From: Clostridium omnivorum
GTDB taxonomy: Bacteria > Bacillota > Clostridia > Clostridiales > Clostridiaceae
Assembly: GCF_026012015.1 (NCBI RefSeq)
Contig: NZ_BRXR01000001.1
Location: forward strand, 1,662,001-1,726,000
Reading direction: 5' to 3'
Length of the DNA stretch: 64,000 bases
The position numbers and the translations under genes are program-made. Shown piece after piece: positions 48,143 to 55,966 of this stretch. The notes under the pieces are model-generated. The model had not been told where the DNA came from. It did no database searches and worked only from the letters and a program-made list of their open reading frames with translations. The stretch's first letter is position 1; every line of letters starts with the position of its first letter.

Positions 48143-48781
48143 ATGGCTACAAATAGAAGTGTTACTGGAAATTTCAACTATAATAATATAGAAAAAAAAG
48201 CTAAAAACTTTATGTACAAAAATCTAGAGAGAAGCAACTGTTATAACTGCGACTTTTCAGGCTCGGTTTTTGATTTTGTAAGCTTTAGAGGAGCACATTT
48301 TAAATCCACCAATTTCTTCAGGTGCAGCTTTAAATATGCAGAATTTATTGGAACACAATTAAAAGACAGTGACTTTAAAAGTGCTGTTTTTGAAAATGCT
48401 GTTTTTGACTCTGTGAAACTGGACGGTACTAATTTTAAGGATGCAAAGTTTATAAATACTATCTTCTTATCTACTGATATAAACAAAGCTAAAAATATAG
48501 ATATAAATACTCCCGGCATCAGAATTTTCGAAGAAATGCCCAAATTAGAAATCAGCGAAGAGTTAAGAGCTGCTATTTTAACTGCTATGGAAAACAAGTA
48601 TATAAAAAAGGCACGAGTTCTTGATACAAAAGACGGTGGCCTGAACACATTAAATATTATGCTTCTACTAGAAAACTTTACTGAAGAAACAATAATTACA
48701 GGGCTTAAGTTAATTGTTACAAAACTTGATAGGGAATTTTTCACTTTAAGTTATATAATAAAGTTTTTGAAGAATATGTAG
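48143..48781 (+). CDS. pentapeptide-repeat protein
   Basis: A 212-residue protein. Residues about 20-115 are pentapeptide repeats of the A(D/N)Lxx type, here with frequent Phe: CDFSG-SVFDF-VSFRG-AHFKS-TNFFR and so on, which fold as a right-handed beta helix. The C-terminal part (about 130-212) is helical and unrelated. Function is unknown; some such proteins protect DNA gyrase, but nothing shows that here. GTG at 48131 is an alternative start; TAGGTGA suits the ATG at 48143. Confidence 0.82.
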   Translation: MATNRSVTGNFNYNNIEKKAKNFMYKNLERSNCYNCDFSGSVFDFVSFRGAHFKSTNFFRCSFKYAEFIGTQLKDSDFKSAVFENAVFDSVKLDGTNFKDAKFINTIFLSTDINKAKNIDINTPGIRIFEEMPKLEISEELRAAILTAMENKYIKKARVLDTKDGGLNTLNIMLLLENFTEETIITGLKLIVTKLDREFFTLSYIIKFLKNM

Positions 48782-48847
48782 AAAATCTTAATAACTTTTC
48801 ACTTATATAAGAATATGCCAATTGAGACTTCTTCAATAATAAATGCA

Positions 48848-48890
48848 ATGAGAGCGTGCATGAAATTTTATGTCCGCTCTCATTTTTTTT
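48848..48890 (-). terminator. terminator between pentapeptide and DJ-1/PfpI genes
   Basis: A 9-bp stem ATGAGAGCG/CGCTCTCAT around an 18-nt loop, followed by T8 on the plus strand and A-rich sequence on the other, so it can also serve the plus-strand gene. Confidence 0.65.
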
Positions 48891-48899
48891 GTTTCTTAT

Positions 48900-49478
48900 C
48901 TAGCATATCCCTCTAATTGCTTTTGCAAACCCGTTTTTGTCTTCTTCGTCATCAAAGCCGCCAAACCAATCAACTATTTCAATTGCAAAATCAATAAATG
49001 CATTACCTTGAGCTGTTATAATATTGCCATCCCTAATTACTCTATCTAAAATAAAATTCTGTCTTGGAAATGGATCATCTTCCATATAATTCTTCTCATG
49101 TGTTTCTGTCCAATTAACAATTGATGTTGTGTATTTTACATTATCAAGCACTCCAGCCTTAGCTAAAAATCTTGGACCTGCACAAATGGCCCCTAATAAC
49201 TTCCCCCTGGAGTTTATGCTTTGAATAAGTTCTATTAATTCTGACCTCATTTCACCGTTCCACCCTCCTGGGATTATTAATCCTTCAGCCTCTTCCTTCA
49301 AAACATCCTTTACTAGTTTTGATGGCTTATAAATAACACCTGATTTACTTCTTATTAATTTATCTTCATAGGAAATAGGAACTATTTCCATGCCTAAATC
49401 TGCTCCTAACATGTGAGTAACAAATGTTATTTCAAAGTCCGCCATATCATCATATATAAATACAAAAATTCTTTTCAT
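48900..49478 (-). CDS. DJ-1/PfpI family protein
   Basis: A 192-residue protein of the DJ-1/ThiJ/PfpI superfamily: strand IFVFIYDDMADFEIT at the start with Glu near residue 17, and the nucleophile elbow GAICAGPRFLAKAG near residue 98 with the reactive Cys. Members are chaperone-like, glyoxalase/deglycase or peptidase-like; the exact role cannot be told. GGGGGGATTTAA precedes the start. It is 21 bp downstream of the lipoprotein gene, so they are probably co-transcribed. Confidence 0.85.
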   Translation of the reverse strand: MKRIFVFIYDDMADFEITFVTHMLGADLGMEIVPISYEDKLIRSKSGVIYKPSKLVKDVLKEEAEGLIIPGGWNGEMRSELIELIQSINSRGKLLGAICAGPRFLAKAGVLDNVKYTTSIVNWTETHEKNYMEDDPFPRQNFILDRVIRDGNIITAQGNAFIDFAIEIVDWFGGFDDEEDKNGFAKAIRGIC

Positions 49479-49499
49479 TTAAATCCCCCCAATTTTAAT

Positions 49500-49931
49500 T
49501 TATTTAGATTTTTTATAACTGTCCACATCTTTTAATTTAAGAGAATCGGATATTTTTAGTTCCTTTTGCTTTTTATTAAATTCATCATTTTCAAAAGGAC
49601 CATAAATTTTATTTTCTTTTGCATTTATAATCCAATAACGTATTACTTTTTCATCCGGTATCATGTATGTACTATTTTCTGATTCCTTTTTTAAGCCTAG
49701 TTGTTTTGCTAGAATAAAAGTATCATCGAAGACAATTTCAACAACCTTTGCTGGAATCATTGGAATACCAACGGATGATTTCGGAACAACTTTTATTTCA
49801 TGTGCTGATGAACATATTAATTGATATCCAGTTGCAAGGTCATATCTATAGTCGGAAATTCCTGGGCCGAAACACCCGCAAAGGGTCATACTTACATAAA
49901 GTACAATCACTAATATACATATCCTCTTCAT
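49500..49931 (-). CDS. lipoprotein, DUF3997-like
   Basis: A 143-residue protein with a lipoprotein signal: hydrophobic residues 5-16 and lipobox LCGC with the lipidated Cys near residue 20. The mature part starts GPGISDYRYDLATGYQLICSSAHEI and is rich in Lys and Glu. The pattern after the lipobox resembles DUF3997 proteins of Bacillus, but I hold this only as likely. It is anchored outside the membrane. Function unknown. Confidence 0.72.
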   Translation of the reverse strand: MKRICILVIVLYVSMTLCGCFGPGISDYRYDLATGYQLICSSAHEIKVVPKSSVGIPMIPAKVVEIVFDDTFILAKQLGLKKESENSTYMIPDEKVIRYWIINAKENKIYGPFENDEFNKKQKELKISDSLKLKDVDSYKKSK

Positions 49932-50088
49932 AAACTATACACCCATACAAAATTTTACTAATATTATAAATTATAGCTGAAAAATTAGGTTATAGCAAAT
50001 TAAAAAAAGATAAATAAATAAGTGGTATAGCAAACTTTTTTAGAATAGTTTGCTATACCACTTTAGTCACTGTTATGAGTAGGATTAA

Positions 50089-51864
50089 CTATATAGCTCT
50101 AGTTGCAGCCTTTAAGTATTCTAAATCTTCTCCTTGTACAAATGGAGATAGCTTTTCAAATACAGTCTTGTGATAGTTATTTAACCATGCTTTTTCCTCA
50201 GCAGTTAATAAGGAAGCATCTATAGCATCTAAGTCTATAGGGCATAGTGTTAAAGTTTCAAACTTCATAAATTGTCCGCCAAATTCAGTGTTTACATCCT
50301 TTTGAACAACTACTAGGTTTTCAATTCTTATACCATGCTTTCCAGCTTTGTAAACTCCTGGCTCGTCAGAGGTTATCATTCCTTTTTCAAGTTTAATTGT
50401 ATTAGGAACCATTGAAACTCTGTGTGGTCCTTCGTGAACATTTAGGAAGAAGCCTATTCCATGACCTGTTCCATGTTTGAAGTCCATGCCTGCATTCCAA
50501 AGTGGAATTCTAGCTAATATGTCTAAGCTTGAACCTGTAGCTCCATATAGGAATCTTTGCATTGCTAGGTCTATCATACCTCTAAGTACTAGAGTAAAGT
50601 CTGTTTTTTCTTCTTCTGTTATTGGTCCCATTGCTAAAGTTCTTGTTATATCTGTAGTTCCATCTAAATATTGAGCTCCTGAATCTATTAGATAAAGACT
50701 CTCTGGCTTAATTGTAGCTTGAGTTTCTTGTGAAGCACTATAGTGAGGCATAGCAGCATTTTCTTTGTATGCTGATATGGAACCAAAGCTAAGGTCATAG
50801 AAGTTTTCTCCTTCTCTTCTAAAGCCTTCAAGCTTATCAGATGCTTCTATTTCAGTAATGTTGCGTGTCTTTATAGTCTTCTTTATCCAATTAATAAATT
50901 TAACCATAGCCACGCCGTCTCTTACCATTACATTTCTAACATTTTGGACTTGTATGTCATTCTTTACAGCCTTAAATCTTGTAGTGATATCCATAGCTTC
51001 TATAGTTTTTACTTTTATAGCGCTGTGTATCCAAGTATTTGTCTTAGCTGGATCTAGTAATATTGTTCCTTCATTAATAGTTCCAAGGAAGTCAGCTATG
51101 CTGTCATATGGCTTAATCTCTATGTTAGCTTTTTCAAGTTCAGCTCTAACCTGTGCATTAACCTTCTTTTCATCTATAAATAGATAGCACTTTTCGTTAG
51201 AAATAACTACATAAGATATTGTTAGAGGATTACACTTTACATCTCTTCCTCTAATATTTAAAAGCCATGCTATATCATCAAGACCTGATATTACATAGTG
51301 GTTTGCGCCTACAGCCTTCATTTCTTTTATTACTTCAGCAAGCTTTTCTTCTCTTGACTGTCCTGCATATTTAACCTCGTGAATTATTACTTCTGTACAA
51401 GGCTTTTCTGGTCTATCCTTCCAAACCTTATCTATTAAATCTTCACTAACATCATAGGAGAACTCTTTGCTCTCTAAAGCCTTTTGAAGACCTCTAAAAT
51501 AATCTACTGATATTACTTTCCCATCAAAAGCAACCTTTGCTCCCTTATTAAGTGAATCCTTTAAGAAAGCTTCAATAGTTGGTACTCCAGCCTCTCCCAT
51601 TCTATATAGGGTAACGCCTGAGCCCTTTAGTTGATTTTCTGCTTGTATGAAGTATCTGCCGTCAGTCCATAGTCCTGCATCCTTTAAAGTTATTACTGCA
51701 GTACCAGCTGAACCAGTAAAACCAGTTATGAAGGTTCTAGCAGTGTAATGCTCAGCTACATATTCACTTTGATGTGGATCTGAACTTGGCACTATGTACG
51801 CTTCTATTCCCTTTTCTCTCATAAGAGCTCTTAGTTGTTCGATTCTTTCTTTAACGTCCATCAT
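50089..51864 (-). CDS. Xaa-Pro aminopeptidase (M24B, aminopeptidase P family)
   Basis: A 591-residue three-domain enzyme. The N-terminal creatinase-like domains (to about residue 310) are followed by the pita-bread M24 domain with the metal ligands in LIDSGAQYLDGTTDITRT (two Asp), HGTGHGIGFFLNVHEGPH, SDEPGVYKAGKHGIRIEN (Glu), and a C-terminal extension (about 530-591) as in the eukaryote-like long aminopeptidase P group. It removes N-terminal residues before proline in the cytosol. GAGGTGAGTGT precedes the start. It appears monocistronic. Confidence 0.95.
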   Translation of the reverse strand: MMDVKERIEQLRALMREKGIEAYIVPSSDPHQSEYVAEHYTARTFITGFTGSAGTAVITLKDAGLWTDGRYFIQAENQLKGSGVTLYRMGEAGVPTIEAFLKDSLNKGAKVAFDGKVISVDYFRGLQKALESKEFSYDVSEDLIDKVWKDRPEKPCTEVIIHEVKYAGQSREEKLAEVIKEMKAVGANHYVISGLDDIAWLLNIRGRDVKCNPLTISYVVISNEKCYLFIDEKKVNAQVRAELEKANIEIKPYDSIADFLGTINEGTILLDPAKTNTWIHSAIKVKTIEAMDITTRFKAVKNDIQVQNVRNVMVRDGVAMVKFINWIKKTIKTRNITEIEASDKLEGFRREGENFYDLSFGSISAYKENAAMPHYSASQETQATIKPESLYLIDSGAQYLDGTTDITRTLAMGPITEEEKTDFTLVLRGMIDLAMQRFLYGATGSSLDILARIPLWNAGMDFKHGTGHGIGFFLNVHEGPHRVSMVPNTIKLEKGMITSDEPGVYKAGKHGIRIENLVVVQKDVNTEFGGQFMKFETLTLCPIDLDAIDASLLTAEEKAWLNNYHKTVFEKLSPFVQGEDLEYLKAATRAI

Positions 51865-51980
51865 ACACTCACCTCATCTTTGTGTAAACTATTACACGTA
51901 TTTTTTCATTACAATTTTATTATAACACAAAGCTATGCAAGTTAAAGATGTGCCATTTAGTCAAATTATCATATACGAAA

Positions 51981-52009
51981 AATAAAGGGGCATACTATAC
52001 CCCTTTATT
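51981..52009 (-). terminator. terminator overlapping the 52-residue ORF stop
   Basis: AATAAAGGGG/CCCCTTTATT, a 10-bp stem with a 9-nt loop, overlaps the stop codon of the small gene and is followed by T-rich sequence on the minus strand. Confidence 0.7.
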
Positions 52010-52163
52010 TTTCTTTTTTATTTAAATTCAAAGCTACCCCTACAGCAGAGCCAATTGCAATTCCCAATGCAAGGTTACCAAACATTGTTCCAAATGCTAT
52101 TCCTAAACCCAGCCCCAAAAACCAATAATCTGTTCTATTTTTTTCCGTCTGCTTTTGCTCCAT
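52005..52163 (-). CDS. 52-residue glycine-rich membrane protein
   Basis: A 52-residue ORF with GGAGGCG before ATG at 52163. After a polar start (MEQKQTEKNRTDYW) it has two short hydrophobic stretches with Gly-zipper spacing (FLGLGLGIAFG and LALGIAIGSAVG) and a basic tail NKKEK. It is probably a small membrane protein. It has its own terminator, so it is a separate transcription unit. No family is recognised. Confidence 0.6.
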   Translation of the reverse strand: MEQKQTEKNRTDYWFLGLGLGIAFGTMFGNLALGIAIGSAVGVALNLNKKEK

Positions 52164-52238
52164 AAACAAACGCCTCCTTCATATAAACTTTCTACATTTA
52201 TATTCACTGTTTTGAGCAAAACCTATCAGTTAAATCTC

Positions 52239-52787
52239 CTATTCGTAAAGTTGTTTTTCTTTTTCCATCTTTTTAATCTTTCTAATATATGAGACCAGTA
52301 CTGGTGTAAAGAATATTACGAATAACCAATTTATAATTGAAATATAAGCATTAAAGCGAAAGGTATGCATACCTATTGAAGATAAACCAAGAATTAAATT
52401 ATAAAGTGCTACAATTATATTGAACAAATATACAAAACCTGTAAATTTAACTATTGCTTTATAATGCTTAATGCGTGAATCATAATCGGAATATAAATCA
52501 AATTCACCTTCTGATTTCTTCTTTCTAAAGAAGACCCACCGTACATACGTAGCAACACATTCAACACCTGTTTCTTCCATAAACTTTATATATTCCTTAC
52601 TTTTAGGGTGAGTAGGAAGATCATTTAAAAGCTCTATTCTATAAATATATTCTCCTGGTGTTCCTTCCTCAAAAGAATATTTTAAAAAACTATAATCAGT
52701 TAAGTTTAGCCCCTTATCAGCCATTTCATTTAGCCATTCTTCTTCCTTTTCAAAATTTGCATATAACTTTCTTATTATTTGTTTCAT
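52239..52787 (-). CDS. DUF2812 domain-containing membrane protein
   Basis: A 182-residue protein typical of DUF2812: N-terminal soluble part with FEKEEEWLNEMADKGLNLTDYSFLKYSFEEG near residue 12 and TGVECVATYVRWVFFRKKKSEG near residue 70, then two TM helices (about residues 110-133 and 145-165). The family is of unknown function and is very often encoded directly after a PadR-type repressor, as here (1 bp gap). Together they form a conserved two-gene unit. Confidence 0.85.
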   Translation of the reverse strand: MKQIIRKLYANFEKEEEWLNEMADKGLNLTDYSFLKYSFEEGTPGEYIYRIELLNDLPTHPKSKEYIKFMEETGVECVATYVRWVFFRKKKSEGEFDLYSDYDSRIKHYKAIVKFTGFVYLFNIIVALYNLILGLSSIGMHTFRFNAYISIINWLFVIFFTPVLVSYIRKIKKMEKEKQLYE

Positions 52788-52788
52788 T

Positions 52789-53112
52789 TTAAGCGCCCCC
52801 TACTATTTTCTTGCCATTTTCAATTAATTCCTCAAGCCTCTTTATTTCCTCAAGTACTACTTCTCTACCAGCAGCAGTTATTTCATATTCCTTTTTCCTA
52901 CTGTCAGAATCCCCCTCAAGTGACCTTATCCAATCCTTTGAAAGCATTGTATTTATAGCTCCATAAAGTGTTCCAGGTCCAAGATTTACTCGTCCTCCAC
53001 TTATCTCTTTAACAAACTGCATTATTCCATACCCATGCATTGGGGTGTGTAATGCTAAAAGAATATAGTAAACAGCCTCAGTTAGCGCTCCACGTTCATT
53101 GCTCTCTGGCAT
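52789..53112 (-). CDS. PadR-family transcriptional regulator
   Basis: A 107-residue winged-helix protein: ALTEAVYYILLALHTPMHGYGIMQFV near residue 8, GRVNLGPGTLYGAINTMLSKDWI near residue 45, and RKKEYEITAAGREVVLEEIKRLEELI at the end. These are the PadR hallmarks (LGPGTLY, YxIT.GR). It should repress its own operon with the DUF2812 protein. Three TATCG-type inverted repeats upstream are the likely operators. TAGGAGGAA precedes the ATG at 53112; the frame is open further upstream. Confidence 0.92.
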   Translation of the reverse strand: MPESNERGALTEAVYYILLALHTPMHGYGIMQFVKEISGGRVNLGPGTLYGAINTMLSKDWIRSLEGDSDSRKKEYEITAAGREVVLEEIKRLEELIENGKKIVGGA

Positions 53113-53135
53113 TTTAATTCCTCCTAACAAGTTAA

Positions 53136-53211
53136 TATCGTTATACGTTATATCGTTTGAAGGTATATCGTCTTACGATATACTATACTTATATTATATC
53201 GGCTACCGATA
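53136..53211. promoter_or_regulatory. three PadR operator candidates
   Basis: Three inverted repeats of the pattern TATCGN-N3-NCGATA: TATCGT-TAT-ACGTTA (53136-53150, one mismatch), GTATATCGT-CTT-ACGATATAC (53163-53183, perfect 9-bp arms) and TATCGG-CTA-CCGATA (53197-53211, perfect). They cover the 100 bp upstream of the PadR start, including the promoter. The symmetry and number point to binding by PadR dimers. Confidence 0.7.
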
Positions 53212-53319
53212 GTAAATGCAATAGCAATTTGTAAATTTTTCAAATAATTTTTATACCCTATTTTAGGATATAATATAAAATAGAAATTATATTTTTAGTT
53301 ATTGATGAGGTGAGCCCTG

Positions 53320-54336
53320 TTGAATAAAAAAATCCTATCTATTTTCTTAATATTATTTATGTCCACTATCCTTAGCTCCTGTATTTTTAAAAAGCCCAAC
53401 ACAAAAACAACTCCACCTAACCCATCGAGTCCAGTTCAACCTCAGCCTTCTAAGGATAAATCTATCGAGGAAGATACCTTACGCTTTGTAGTAATGGCCG
53501 ATAGCCGGGGCTCAGATGGTGGAGTTAATTCAGAAGTTATTATAAAAACCCTAGAAAAAATTAAGACTCTTTCTCCCCAGCCATCCTTTGCTGTTATGCC
53601 TGGGGATTTAGTCACTGGTGCTAGTAGTTATTCTAAAGTTAAAACTCAGCTTGAGAATTTTAAAAATATAATTACCAAATATTATCCTATTGAGTTCTTT
53701 TACCCTGGCTTTGGAAATCACGAGGCCACAGCTGGAATAAAAGCAGAGCAGGCTTTTCAAGAGGTTTTTTCAGAGTTTAATGCAAATTTTTTAGATGGGT
53801 ATTCCAAAACTGTATATTACTTCGATAGTGGAAATGCACGCTTTTACATGCTTAATTCCAATCATCCAGGTGAAGAACATGAAATATCAGATAAGCAGTT
53901 GGACTTCATAACGGCAAATATGGATTCTAGTAAAAAGCATAATTATTATTTTTTCCATGAACCAGCCTATCCAACAGGCACTCATATAGGAGACTCCTTG
54001 GATGCAAACAAGCTTCAAAGGGATAAATTTTGGTCTTTAATTGATGCCTCAAATAGCCCAATAGCCTTTTGTGGCCATGAGCATAACTATACAAGGAGGC
54101 ATATAAATTCTGACTTCAATGAGGGTCTAAGAGGTGAGAGTTTCAAATTTAATAAGACTGTATATCAGATTACCACCGGCACCTTTGGTGCACCAATTTA
54201 CAAGGGCTATGGTGATAGTAAAAATGTTGATGTCCCTCCCATATCAGAGTATCACTTTGCAGTAGTAGATATGTCAGAAGCTAAAACTATAGTTACTGTT
54301 TATAATCTAGAGGGTAAAGTAATTGATAGCTTTTAG
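53320..54336 (+). CDS. metallophosphoesterase lipoprotein
   Basis: A 338-residue exported protein with a lipobox LSSC near residue 21 and a Pro/Lys-rich linker. The calcineurin-like phosphoesterase domain carries VVMADSRGS near residue 58 (DxR in place of DxH), VMPGDLVTGAS near residue 90, PGFGNHEA near residue 128, YFFHEPAYP and CGHEHNY near residue 250. It is anchored to the outer face of the membrane and hydrolyses a phosphoester. It starts with TTG after GAGGTGA. It is divergent from the PadR unit. Confidence 0.9.
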   Translation: MNKKILSIFLILFMSTILSSCIFKKPNTKTTPPNPSSPVQPQPSKDKSIEEDTLRFVVMADSRGSDGGVNSEVIIKTLEKIKTLSPQPSFAVMPGDLVTGASSYSKVKTQLENFKNIITKYYPIEFFYPGFGNHEATAGIKAEQAFQEVFSEFNANFLDGYSKTVYYFDSGNARFYMLNSNHPGEEHEISDKQLDFITANMDSSKKHNYYFFHEPAYPTGTHIGDSLDANKLQRDKFWSLIDASNSPIAFCGHEHNYTRRHINSDFNEGLRGESFKFNKTVYQITTGTFGAPIYKGYGDSKNVDVPPISEYHFAVVDMSEAKTIVTVYNLEGKVIDSF

Positions 54337-54383
54337 CAGTAAGGCTAGTTATATCCTTGTCACTTTATAAGCTTAATAAATTA

Positions 54384-54412
54384 TTGACAGTATATGTATT
54401 ATTTTATATACT
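54384..54412 (+). promoter_or_regulatory. sigma-A promoter of mntP
   Basis: TTGACA (54384-54389), a 17-bp spacer and TATACT (54407-54412), directly before the riboswitch. Confidence 0.75.
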
Positions 54413-54415
54413 TGA

Positions 54416-54550
54416 TAATATGATAGGGGAGTAATTAGCATAATAAAGATTATGTAATAAAGTCAACATACTGATAATATTTATCTGGCTTTATTTTAAA
54501 TAATGAGACTTATCTGCAGAAAAGCACTGCAGATAGGTCTTTTTTTGTAC
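54416..54550 (+). ncRNA. yybP-ykoY (manganese) riboswitch
   Basis: The leader contains the conserved yybP-ykoY pieces GGGGAGTAA, GTCAACATACTGA and CTGGCTTTATT, then GAGACTTATCTGCAG. A terminator stem AGACTTATCTGCAG/CTGCAGATAGGTCT (54506-54519/54527-54540) with T run at 54541 follows. The riboswitch class binds Mn2+ and turns on Mn-related genes; the gene downstream encodes the MntP efflux pump, which fits. The assignment rests on recognised sequence blocks and context, not on a covariance search. Confidence 0.85.
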
Positions 54551-54659
54551 TTTATTAGTGATAAGGAAAGTTAAAGTGCTAGGTGGATTTTAACTGATAA
54601 CTTGTGAACGAAGTGAACAAGTTAAGTTACCCCTTGTTTCAACTATAAGGAGGAAAAAC
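54551..54659 (+). other. spacer with AACTTGT inverted repeat before mntP
   Basis: Between the riboswitch terminator and the mntP ribosome site is AACTTGTGAACGAAGTGAACAAGTT, an imperfect inverted repeat (AACTTGT/ACAAGTT) that could form an additional hairpin in the read-through transcript. Its role is unknown. Confidence 0.35.
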
Positions 54660-55256
54660 ATGAGTTTACTTGAACTATTTATTATTGCAGTTGGCTTATC
54701 AATGGATGCCTTTGCAGTAGCAATTTGCAAAGGGTTGTGCCTGAGAAAGATTAACTTTAAAAAAGCAGGAACTGTAGGACTATACTTTGGACTGTTCCAA
54801 GCAGGAATGCCTCTCATTGGATATTTTCTAGGAGTTCAGTTTCAAAATAAGATTACATCTATTGACCACTGGATATCATTTTTTTTGCTTGCAATCATCG
54901 GTATTAACATGATCCGAGAGTCTATAGAAAGCAAAAATGAAGTTGGAATCGAATGTGCAGTGGATGAGAATATAAATGATGAAACTCTAGCTTTTAAAAA
55001 TATGATTGGTTTAGCAATTGCAACAAGTATTGATGCTTTAGCAGTAGGAGTTACCTTTGCATTTCTAAAAGTAAATATTCTTTCTGCGGTCTCCTTCATA
55101 GGTATTGTTACTTTTACATTATCAATGGTAGGCGTTAAGATAGGAAATGTATTTGGCACAATTTATAAATCTAAAGCAGAATTTGCTGGTGGACTTATTT
55201 TAATTCTTATGGGACTTAAGATTTTGCTTGAGCATTTAGGAATGATTAATTTCTAA
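54660..55256 (+). CDS. mntP: manganese efflux pump MntP
   Basis: A 198-residue membrane protein with six TM helices in two halves. It starts [23 protein letters not shown] with the conserved SMDAFAV motif, and the second half repeats it as [18 protein letters not shown] near residue 122. These Asp residues are key to the MntP/YebN family that exports Mn2+. AAGGAGG precedes the start. It is preceded by a yybP-ykoY riboswitch that should switch it on at high Mn2+. A strong terminator follows. Confidence 0.95.
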   Translation: MSLLELFIIAVGLSMDAFAVAICKGLCLRKINFKKAGTVGLYFGLFQAGMPLIGYFLGVQFQNKITSIDHWISFFLLAIIGINMIRESIESKNEVGIECAVDENINDETLAFKNMIGLAIATSIDALAVGVTFAFLKVNILSAVSFIGIVTFTLSMVGVKIGNVFGTIYKSKAEFAGGLILILMGLKILLEHLGMINF

Positions 55257-55274
55257 AGCTCTACATTTTATTCT

Positions 55275-55327
55275 AAAAACAAGGCTGCTGAAGAATGATC
55301 AAATCATCCTTCAGCAGCCTTGTTTTT
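55275..55327. terminator. bidirectional terminator after mntP
   Basis: A stem of about 24 bp (AAAAACAAGGCTGCTGAAG... with ...CTTCAGCAGCCTTGTTTTT, one mismatch) with a short loop, ending in T7, between convergent genes. Confidence 0.85.
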
Positions 55328-55354
55328 TTATAAAAATCTCTCTAACATTTAAAA

Positions 55355-55954
55355 TTACAAAACAATATCAGGTGTTTCAGGGCTTGCTATACCTATATTG
55401 CATAATTCTCTCAGTACTTCAGCAAATAACTCGTATAGCTCTTTGAGTTGCTCTATATCCTTTATTACCCCTGTAACCATAAAGCATAACTCATCTACTC
55501 CCTCAGGAAAGTGAGTGCTAAAATATCCTTCATCATCCTTTATTTCTAGATTAATATGTGGCTGATCTTGTATTAGAGCTCTTATGTTATCATTAGAAAA
55601 CAGCTGCTTAACCTTTTCTTCATTATTGCTTTTAATAACAAAGGCTTCATCAAAGTACTCATAGCCAATACTTATATCCTGCATACCGAGCTTCTTTCCA
55701 AGTCCGCTAAACATTCCACTTCTGTATATTTTAAAGTAGAAGTTTTCACGGTTTACAAATGGAACTCTCATTCTTGTATAAGTTATAGCAGATTTTCCTG
55801 TAGACACTACATAGGTATCCAATACAACAATCCAGTTATCTACTCTAGCTTCAACCCTATCTCCTTTCCAAATGCCTCCATCAACATAATTAGCTTTAAT
55901 TTCTTCAGCCAACTTATGCCATATTTCTTTTTTACTTGGCCCGAAAAACCCCAT
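55355..55954 (-). CDS. conserved hypothetical protein
   Basis: I do not recognise this 199-residue protein. It is soluble, begins MGFFGPSKKEIWHKLAEEI, has an aromatic strand-rich middle (VEARVDNWIVVLDTYVVSTG, then MRVPFVNRENFYFKIYRSG) and an acidic helical end. No signal peptide, TM helix or catalytic motif is evident. Similar proteins of about this size occur in Clostridium and Bacillus without known function. AAGGGGGCG precedes the start. It lies 12 bp after the histidine kinase stop, so the two are co-transcribed. Confidence 0.65.
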   Translation of the reverse strand: MGFFGPSKKEIWHKLAEEIKANYVDGGIWKGDRVEARVDNWIVVLDTYVVSTGKSAITYTRMRVPFVNRENFYFKIYRSGMFSGLGKKLGMQDISIGYEYFDEAFVIKSNNEEKVKQLFSNDNIRALIQDQPHINLEIKDDEGYFSTHFPEGVDELCFMVTGVIKDIEQLKELYELFAEVLRELCNIGIASPETPDIVL

Positions 55955-55966
55955 AAAAACGCCCCC

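Noticed and set aside
48241-48744. 167-codon frame antisense to the pentapeptide-repeat gene
   Set aside because: Shadow of the repeats; repetitive Ser/Leu composition and no start signal.
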